Below, piece after piece: positions 7,621 to 12,218 of a DNA stretch of 12,218 nucleotides; positions within the stretch are counted from its first letter, which is position 1, and each line of letters starts with the position of its first letter. Origin of the DNA: Treponema sp. (GTDB taxonomy: Bacteria; Spirochaetota; Spirochaetia; Treponematales; Breznakiellaceae); contig JAIRUO010000112.1 of NCBI GenBank assembly GCA_031254385.1, positions 1 to 12,218 of the forward strand, written 5' to 3'. The position numbers and the translations under genes were made by a program. A model generated the notes under the pieces. That model was not told where the DNA came from. It ran no database searches and worked only from the letters and a program-made list of their open reading frames with translations.

Positions 7621-8172
7621 TTGACTGAAACTTTTTCCCTTGCTGTTGTAGGTTCTCCTTTTGGCCTCAAAGGTTTTGTAAAGGTTAAGTCCCTTTCTGG
7701 CGAAACCAGCCACCTTGAGTCTCTAAAAGACATATGTTTAAAACAGGGCAACACTGAAAAAACAGTCAATATAGAAGAAACCATGCCATGGGGCGGAAGC
7801 GGGCAGCAGGAAAATTCCGGTGAATTTCTCCTGATGAAATTCGAAGGCATAGATAGCCCAGAATCTGCTAAGACCCTGACCGGGGCTTTACTTATAGGGG
7901 ACCGCTCCCAGGCCGCGCAGCTTAAGGAAGGCGAATTCTATATAGAAGACCTTAAGGGCATAGAAGTTGTCGCCACAACATCGGATTCAGCTTCCGGCAG
8001 AGACATTCTGGGGCATATTACCGATATTTTGGAAGGCGGCGGCGGCGAATTAGCCGAAATAAAGCTCCTTTCCGGCGAATCAAGGCTTGTCCCCTTTAGA
8101 AAAGAGTTTTTTGGCGATATCAGCATGGAAAAACGCCAGGCTATATTGCTGGAACAATGGATATTGGAATGA
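7621..8172 (+). CDS. rimM: Ribosome maturation factor RimM
   Basis: A 183-residue 16S rRNA-processing and 30S-assembly factor that binds S19. The N-terminal barrel shows FSLAVVGSPFGLKGFVKVKS (the usual HGLRG motif appears as FGLKG), then FEGIDSPESAKTLTGALLI. The C-terminal PRC-type barrel starts at EFYIEDLKGIEVVA and holds GHITDILEGGGGELAEIK and RLVPF. The start is a TTG with GGAGG (7601-7605) 15 bases upstream, which is longer than usual, but no other in-frame start leaves the N-terminal domain intact. The stop overlaps the preferred trmD start as ATGA. Confidence 0.95.
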   Translation: MTETFSLAVVGSPFGLKGFVKVKSLSGETSHLESLKDICLKQGNTEKTVNIEETMPWGGSGQQENSGEFLLMKFEGIDSPESAKTLTGALLIGDRSQAAQLKEGEFYIEDLKGIEVVATTSDSASGRDILGHITDILEGGGGELAEIKLLSGESRLVPFRKEFFGDISMEKRQAILLEQWILE

Positions 8173-8918
8173 AGTACACCGTACTATCCCTCTTTCCGGA
8201 GATAATTAATACCTATTTCTCAAGTTCCATAATGGCAAAGGCCGTAACTAGGGGCATAGTCGATTATTCTTCCATTAATATCAGAGATTACGCCCTTGAT
8301 AAACATAAAACCTGCGATGACGCTCCCTACGGCGGCGGGCCAGGAATGCTCATGCTGGCAGAGCCTTTGGCCAGGGCGCTTGAAGCCGTGGGTGTCAAAA
8401 AAGGTGTCAGTCACCATGTCATTTATCTGTCGCCTTCGGGGCGTGTCTTTGACCAGAAACTGGCAGGGGAACTCGCGGCAAAGGAAGAGTTGGTCTTGAT
8501 ATGTGGCCGTTACGAAGGAATAGATCAGCGTATAATTGATATGTTTGTGGACGAAGAAATTTCTGTGGGAGATTATGTGCTGTCTTCTGGGGAAGCTGCG
8601 GCTCTTGTCCTAATTGACGCCACCTATCGGCTCGTAGAGCAGGTGATTACGCCTGAATCCCTTAACGAAGAAAGTTTTACGCAGGGCCTTTTGGAGTATC
8701 CCCAGTATACACGACCCGAAATATTTGATATGATGAAGGTTCCTGATGTACTGCTTTCAGGACATCACGCGAATATACGGCGATGGCGTCTGGAAAAACA
8801 GGTTGAAAAAACCCTGGCCTTGCGGCCGGATTTAATACGCAGGGGCCTGGAAAATGGGTTTTTTGATGCGGAAACCCGTAAAATTATAGAGGAAAAACGC
8901 GGCCAAACTCAAGAATAA
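8169..8918 (+). CDS. trmD: tRNA (guanine-N1)-methyltransferase TrmD
   Basis: A 249-residue SPOUT-class enzyme that uses S-adenosylmethionine to make m1G37 in tRNAs, preventing +1 frameshifting. Visible motifs are VLSLFPEI at the start, YGGGPGM (54-60), GRYEGID (113-119), EEISVGDYVLSSGE, EYPQYTRPE and LLSGHHANIRRWR, covering the trefoil-knot cofactor site and the C-terminal domain. I chose the ATG at 8169: it overlaps the rimM stop by ATGA and matches where Bacillus TrmD begins. The ATG at 8157 would add MDIG. Oddities: the residue aligned with the E. coli catalytic base D169 is Glu (NEESF, codon at 8670-8672), and the usual PGVLG just before it reads EQVIT, while the catalytic Arg (R154) is kept. 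Confidence 0.97.
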   Translation: MKYTVLSLFPEIINTYFSSSIMAKAVTRGIVDYSSINIRDYALDKHKTCDDAPYGGGPGMLMLAEPLARALEAVGVKKGVSHHVIYLSPSGRVFDQKLAGELAAKEELVLICGRYEGIDQRIIDMFVDEEISVGDYVLSSGEAAALVLIDATYRLVEQVITPESLNEESFTQGLLEYPQYTRPEIFDMMKVPDVLLSGHHANIRRWRLEKQVEKTLALRPDLIRRGLENGFFDAETRKIIEEKRGQTQE

Positions 8919-8936
8919 GGCAGCGGGGAGTGAGGA

Positions 8937-9341
8937 ATGAACGAAATCAGGGCAATTGAAGCCTCCCAAATGAAAGACGAGCCGGATAAATTTAAGGCCG
9001 GTGACACGGTAAAAGTCCATTTTAGGATTATTGAGGGAAAAACCGAAAGGATTCAGATCTTTGAAGGTCTGGTAATTGCCATTAAGAATTCCCGAACCGG
9101 AAGAACCTTTACAGTGAGGAAAAACTCTTATGGCGTAGGAGTTGAACGGGTCTTTCCCTTACATTCCCCGCGCATTGCCAAAGTGGAAGTAACACGGCCG
9201 GGCAAAGTCCGTAGGGCCAAGCTTTACTATATTCGCGGCAAGATCGGCAAAGCAGCCAAAATTAAGGAACTTATTGTTTCCAGCAAGAACAAACCCAGTA
9301 AGGCAAAAAAAGAAGCTCCTCCGGCTGCGGATAAAAGTTAA
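8937..9341 (+). CDS. rplS: 50S ribosomal protein bL19
   Basis: A 134-residue large-subunit protein at the 30S-50S interface. The core is standard: [64 protein letters not shown] and [20 protein letters not shown]. Compared with the usual length near 115, about 20 extra residues at the C terminus are rich in Lys, Ala, Ser and Pro ([15 protein letters not shown]), a probably disordered basic tail. The ATG follows a purine-rich site (GGGGAG, then GAGGA). The gap to the next gene is 42 bases, without a terminator. Confidence 0.98.
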   Translation: MNEIRAIEASQMKDEPDKFKAGDTVKVHFRIIEGKTERIQIFEGLVIAIKNSRTGRTFTVRKNSYGVGVERVFPLHSPRIAKVEVTRPGKVRRAKLYYIRGKIGKAAKIKELIVSSKNKPSKAKKEAPPAADKS

Positions 9342-9383
9342 GGCTGTTTCGAATAACCGGTTTGGGAGCGGCTTAAAGAATAC

Positions 9384-10424
9384 ATGGCTTCCGTTATAAA
9401 GCCGGATACGGCTTTATTTGATGCGACTCTTCAGAATAAGGCAGCCCGAATAACGGGCAAAGAAGCCTCAGCAATTCGGCAAGGTCATAGTTCTCCGCTG
9501 GCTCTACCGCTTCAGGCAAAAGGTGCCCCTGCTGTTCCGGCCTCTGTTGTTCCTGCCCCTGCTGTTAAGGCAGCTGTTACTATTCCGGCCGCTTCAAGTC
9601 CCCTGACCGGGGCCGAAGTTTTCAAGGCTGCCGTAGTTGCCCTGGGGCTGCCCCAGGATGCGCTTAGCAATGCGCTTTTGGCCTTTACCCGGTTTTTCTC
9701 GATAAGTCCCGATACCGCTCTGCTGGCGAATTTAAGAAAAGAAGTTCTGGCCTCCGGTTCTTCTTCACCCAAAACGGCAAAAGAAAAGGCAGCTATGGAA
9801 TCTCGTGCCCTTGCTGCTTCCGCCGCCTTTGACAAGGGCGTTACGTTAAGTGAGGAAGGTCTTGACGAATATGCCGCTGTCCCCAGCGACAGCGATTCTT
9901 CAGAACATAAAAGGCGCGAGGGTCATTTTTTCAATAAAAAAGACGATCCCGATGCGGAAGAATTGAAAAAATCCTTCGCACACACAGGGCAGAATGAAGG
10001 CGAGGAGCATTTTCTTGATCTATTGAATCGTATTCCGGGGAAAAATGGTCAGCGTTGGGTAGTTTGGCCCTTTAATTATGGGTCAGGGGGTACAGAATTA
10101 AGCGTTTTGGTACGAATATTAATAAAGGAGCCAATATCATTAAAGGAACCTATCAATAGAGGATTGATTATTGCAGATATTGTTGGGCCGCAACGAAAAT
10201 GGCATTTTGTCCTTGACAGATCAGGGCCGGAAAAACTTGATGTGAATTTATTTGTTTTCCCCGGTTTTGAAAGAGGACTCGATCAGCTTCAGAAGGAGAT
10301 TGAGAAGACCCTAAAAAATCTAGCTCCCGAGACAGAGTGCCACATTTGGAATGACGAAGTAGCTCCTTCCCTGATAGCCGAATTGGGGATTGAAACCTTG
10401 CCTTCTATAAATGAGGAGGTGTAA
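9384..10424 (+). CDS. Hypothetical protein with FliK-like layout and C-terminal domain
   Basis: A 346-residue protein without a signal peptide. Residues 41-72 form an Ala/Pro/Val-rich low-complexity stretch; 77-125 look helical; 160-205 are charged and probably disordered. A folded C-terminal domain spans about 206-325, with WVVWPFNYGSGGTELSVLVRI, WHFVLDRSG and LDVNLFVFPGFERGLDQLQKEI. This alternation of strands and a helix resembles the hook-length-control domain (Flg_hook) of FliK, and the disordered N-terminal half also fits FliK. Position supports it: the next gene is an FlhB C-terminal-domain protein, as with ylqG/ylqH in B. subtilis. The FliK assignment is inference from pattern and context. 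GGGAG lies 16 bases before the ATG, and no nearer start exists. Codons 246-258 carry a small tandem duplication (KEPIS / KEPIN) in a locally AT-rich patch. Confidence 0.6.
   Translation: MASVIKPDTALFDATLQNKAARITGKEASAIRQGHSSPLALPLQAKGAPAVPASVVPAPAVKAAVTIPAASSPLTGAEVFKAAVVALGLPQDALSNALLAFTRFFSISPDTALLANLRKEVLASGSSSPKTAKEKAAMESRALAASAAFDKGVTLSEEGLDEYAAVPSDSDSSEHKRREGHFFNKKDDPDAEELKKSFAHTGQNEGEEHFLDLLNRIPGKNGQRWVVWPFNYGSGGTELSVLVRILIKEPISLKEPINRGLIIADIVGPQRKWHFVLDRSGPEKLDVNLFVFPGFERGLDQLQKEIEKTLKNLAPETECHIWNDEVAPSLIAELGIETLPSINEEV
10122..10157 (+). repeat. Imperfect 18-base tandem duplication inside the FliK-like gene
   Basis: Two adjacent 18-base units, 10122-10139 and 10140-10157, encode IKEPIS and LKEPIN. 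They differ mostly at third positions but match at ten or more bases. The patch uses ATA, TTA and AGA codons more than the surrounding Ala-rich sequence. It would sit between strands of the C-terminal domain, so it probably lengthens a loop. Confidence 0.5.
10413..10421 (+). promoter_or_regulatory. Strong ribosome binding site for the FlhB-like gene
   Basis: GAGGAGGTG is close to the ideal anti-16S match (AAGGAGGTG). It lies inside the last codons of the FliK-like gene, with four bases (TAAC) between its end and an in-frame ATT at 10426. It follows directly after the ATG at 10411, which therefore cannot be its target. Confidence 0.65.
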
Positions 10425-10425
10425 C

Positions 10426-10683
10426 ATTAAAGGGAGAAAAGCTGCTGCTTTGGGTTATAATCCCCAGGATGGCGTACCCCGGCTATTGGCGAAGGGCCGG
10501 GATCGAGAGGCGGAACAGATTATTGAAATAGCAAGGAAGGCAGGAATCGAAATAGTAGAAGATTCGGCTTTGGTCTCTCTTCTGGATTCTTCAGTGAACC
10601 CCGGAGACTGGCTGCCGCCCTGGTGCTGGGAGGCAGTGGCAAAGATCCTGGCCTTTGTTCTGGCAAAGGAGAAAATAAAATGA
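10426..10683 (+). CDS. FlhB C-terminal-domain protein (YlqH/FlhX type), probable AUU start
   Basis: An 85-residue protein matching the cytoplasmic C-terminal domain of the flagellar export gate protein FlhB, without membrane helices and without the NPTH self-cleavage motif. Hallmarks are RKAAALGYNPQDGVPRLLAKGR, AEQIIEIARKAGIEIVEDSALVSLL and AVAKILAFVLAKE. FlhB_C takes part in switching export from rod/hook to filament substrates together with FliK; stand-alone forms can partly substitute in some bacteria. A WLPPWCW segment is richer in Trp than I expect for the family. The start is unusual: the ideal ribosome binding site at 10413-10421 points to ATT at 10426, giving the normal family N terminus. 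The alternative ATG at 10411 has no binding site of its own and would add MRRCN. The 3' end overlaps the next gene as ATGA. Confidence 0.85.
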   Translation: MKGRKAAALGYNPQDGVPRLLAKGRDREAEQIIEIARKAGIEIVEDSALVSLLDSSVNPGDWLPPWCWEAVAKILAFVLAKEKIK

Positions 10684-11888
10684 AAGTTCCAGTTGATTCA
10701 TTACGACCAGGCGTGATTTATTCCGAGCCTGTTTATATTGAAGGAGAAAATCTGCTCGTCCCAGCAGGGGTAGCGCTGCGGAAAAAAGATATAGATCGCC
10801 TTAATTCCTGGGGAATAAAAGCAGTGGAAACCAACGGTCAGCCAATGGATGCCGTTCAAAAACCCGCTAAAAAACCCACAGACCTGCCCAGCATTTCCGA
10901 TCTTGCAAAAAGTGCGGATAAAAGCGAAAAGGTCATTAGTGCTTCTGCCAATGTGATGTCCCTTGCAGAAGTGCAGGGATACAAAGGCATTTACCGTTCC
11001 TATTTAGAGCTAATAGAACGGCTAGATCAGGTTTTTATGCAAATAGGATCCGGAATAAGCGCGGAAGCCCGATCCGTTGATAACATTACAGCACGGCTGC
11101 TGCAGGCAGTACGGGAACAGCGGAATTCCTTTATAGGATATATTTTGGGCGGAGAAGTCAGCGGCTTTGAATTGGCAAAAAGCTCAGTCAATACCGCTAT
11201 TCTTTCCGCTTTTATTGCCACAGAACTAAAACAGCCCAATCATAGGGTCATGCAGGTAGTTACCGGGGCTTTGCTCCATGATATTGGAATGCTCAGGCTT
11301 CCCAAGGAACTGGTCAACAAAAAAGGCGGGCTTTCCGATGCGGAAATTCAAAAAATGCAGGCACATTCTCTTTATGGGTACAGAATTATAACCAAAGAGC
11401 TGCTTTATCCAGAAGATGTGGGAATCATTGCATTTCAGCACCATGAACGCTGGGACGGCGAGGGCTATCCCAGGAAAGTCGTTGGGGCAGCCATTGATAT
11501 GGGGGCGCGCATTGTATCTGTGACAGATGCCTTTGAAGCGATGGTCAGCAAGAAGTCTTACCGCAATTCCATGGTCGGCTATCAGGCCATGAAAAACCTT
11601 CTTTCCGATAATTCAAGACGCTTTGATCCTGATGTGCTCAAGGCTTTTATACAGACCATGGGAATTTATCCTATTGGTTCCATTATTCTGCTTAATAACG
11701 GGGCAATGGCCAGGGTTGTTGACGTTCAGGGTACGGCACCTCTTAGGCCCAAGATTCAGATTCTTATAGATAAAGACGGCAAAACCTATAAACAGGGTGA
11801 AGGGGAATTTATCGATCTCCTAAAAGACAAGCAGCTGTTTATTTCCCGTGCTGTAGATCCAAAAGAATACGCCAGTGATAAAGGCTGA
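10680..11888 (+). CDS. HD-GYP domain protein with altered metal site
   Basis: A 402-residue cytoplasmic protein of the family that hydrolyses cyclic di-GMP. Residues 1-52 form a small N-terminal domain like that preceding many HD-GYP domains (VDSLRPGVIYSEPVYIEGENLLVPAGVALRKKDI). Residues 55-95 are a linker, and the HD-GYP core spans about 150-330. The core keeps E164, H200-D201 (HDIGM), H229 (AHSLYGYRI), H254-H255 (HHERWDGEGYP) and D283 (VTDAFEAM). The His expected at 168 (HSxxV motif) is Ser, and the Lys of HDIGK is Met204. One metal position may be weakened and the protein may be a sensor or a slow enzyme. Residues 331-390 form a C-terminal beta-rich tail. The start follows AAAGGAG and overlaps the FlhB-like stop as ATGA; a GTG at 10623 would lie deep in that gene. 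Confidence 0.9.
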   Translation: MKVPVDSLRPGVIYSEPVYIEGENLLVPAGVALRKKDIDRLNSWGIKAVETNGQPMDAVQKPAKKPTDLPSISDLAKSADKSEKVISASANVMSLAEVQGYKGIYRSYLELIERLDQVFMQIGSGISAEARSVDNITARLLQAVREQRNSFIGYILGGEVSGFELAKSSVNTAILSAFIATELKQPNHRVMQVVTGALLHDIGMLRLPKELVNKKGGLSDAEIQKMQAHSLYGYRIITKELLYPEDVGIIAFQHHERWDGEGYPRKVVGAAIDMGARIVSVTDAFEAMVSKKSYRNSMVGYQAMKNLLSDNSRRFDPDVLKAFIQTMGIYPIGSIILLNNGAMARVVDVQGTAPLRPKIQILIDKDGKTYKQGEGEFIDLLKDKQLFISRAVDPKEYASDKG

Positions 11889-12218
11889 AAACGGGCGGGC
11901 AGGCGAAGATGCCGCTGTCATTTTTCTAGAAACCAAAGGAATGGAGATAATTTCCCGCAATTTTCGCCACCGTGGCGGCGAAGTGGATATAATTGCCCTG
12001 GAAGCGGATACTCTGGTTTTTGTAGAGGTAAAATCATGGGCCGCCTTTGGTATAGATGCCCTGGAACAGGGCCTTGATTTAAAAAAGCAACGCAGAATTA
12101 TAGAAACTGCTAAGTATTTCCTCTTGTCTAATCGAAAATATAGATATATGGCAATTCGTTTTGACATAGTTTTTGTTGCCCCTCAGGGGATTACCCATCT
12201 TGCATCTGCCTTTATGGA
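11875..12218 (+). CDS. yraN: UPF0102/YraN family protein, 3' end missing
   Basis: The first 114 codons of a YraN-family protein, which normally has about 120 residues, so little is missing beyond the right edge. Motifs are ENGRAGEDAAVIFLETKG, IISRNFRHRGGEVDIIALE and LVFVEVKSW. Together E36/D38 and E51-x-K53 make a PD-(D/E)xK nuclease-like active site. The family is very widespread and its role is unsettled; a Holliday-junction-resolvase-like fold is often noted. The start is a GTG at 11875 that overlaps the HD-GYP stop by 14 bases with only a weak purine stretch upstream. No in-frame ATG precedes the conserved motif. Continuous with the operon. Confidence 0.88.
   Translation, partial: MIKAENGRAGEDAAVIFLETKGMEIISRNFRHRGGEVDIIALEADTLVFVEVKSWAAFGIDALEQGLDLKKQRRIIETAKYFLLSNRKYRYMAIRFDIVFVAPQGITHLASAFM

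Noticed and set aside
8157..8168. ATG at 8157 as the trmD start
   Set aside because: Possible, but the ATG at 8169 overlaps the rimM stop by ATGA and matches the N terminus of Bacillus TrmD. Kept only as an alternative.
9512..9835. 107-codon Ala-rich open frame on the minus strand
   Set aside because: The open frame results from the GC-rich Ala/Pro low-complexity codons of the FliK-like gene read in antisense.
10623..10679. GTG start giving a 421-residue HD-GYP protein
   Set aside because: The extra residues lie entirely within the FlhB-like gene, and the ATG at 10680 has AAAGGAG upstream and a typical ATGA overlap.

Overview
The window reads as bacterial chromosome, most likely from a spirochaete of the Treponema lineage. 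From memory, the block rpsP - khpA - rimM - trmD - rplS - FliK-like - FlhB-like - HD-type protein - yraN is the arrangement found in treponemes; B. subtilis has a related order (ylqC, rimM, trmD, rplS, then rnhB, ylqG, ylqH). The balanced base composition (by eye, not computed) would suit termite-gut or other environmental treponemes better than AT-rich oral ones. Species assignment is inference only.

Layout. (1) Bases 1-3903, plus strand: the 3' two-thirds of a very large CoA-enzyme-activase/DUF2229 protein cut by the left window edge, then a small CmpB-type membrane protein and a small HD-domain hydrolase joined by an ATGA overlap. These three are tightly packed and probably one transcript. 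(2) Bases 3893-5614, minus strand: sppA, a signal peptide peptidase, convergent with the HD gene (11-base 3' overlap). (3) Bases 5638-6951, plus strand: a secreted and membrane-anchored DUF4105/Lnb-type protein, divergent from sppA. The 23-base gap holds overlapping back-to-back -10 elements. (4) Bases 6952-7025: an AT-rich leader with a palindrome and a strong ribosome binding site. (5) Bases 7026-12218, plus strand: a long operon of ribosome-biogenesis genes (rpsP, khpA, rimM, trmD, rplS) running into a FliK-like protein, an FlhB C-terminal-domain protein, an HD-GYP protein and the start of yraN, which is cut by the right edge. Gaps here are short or negative and I see no convincing terminator inside.

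How the genes fit together. The large operon pairs 30S/50S proteins and their maturation factors (S16, L19, RimM, TrmD, KhpA) with orphan homologues of the flagellar export specificity switch (FliK-like and FlhB_C-like) and a degenerate HD-GYP protein. The divergent sppA/Lnb-like pair would both act at the inner membrane on secreted or lipid-modified proteins, which suits a lipoprotein-rich spirochaete. No intergenic stretch exceeds about 90 bases, and I found no tRNA, rRNA, CRISPR array, insertion sequence or prophage.

The most noteworthy points are a probable AUU start codon on the FlhB-like gene, loss of one metal-ligand His and the HDIGK lysine in the HD-GYP protein, an Asp-to-Glu change at the TrmD catalytic-base position, an Lnb-like candidate lipoprotein acyltransferase beside sppA, and the overlapping divergent promoters between those two genes.
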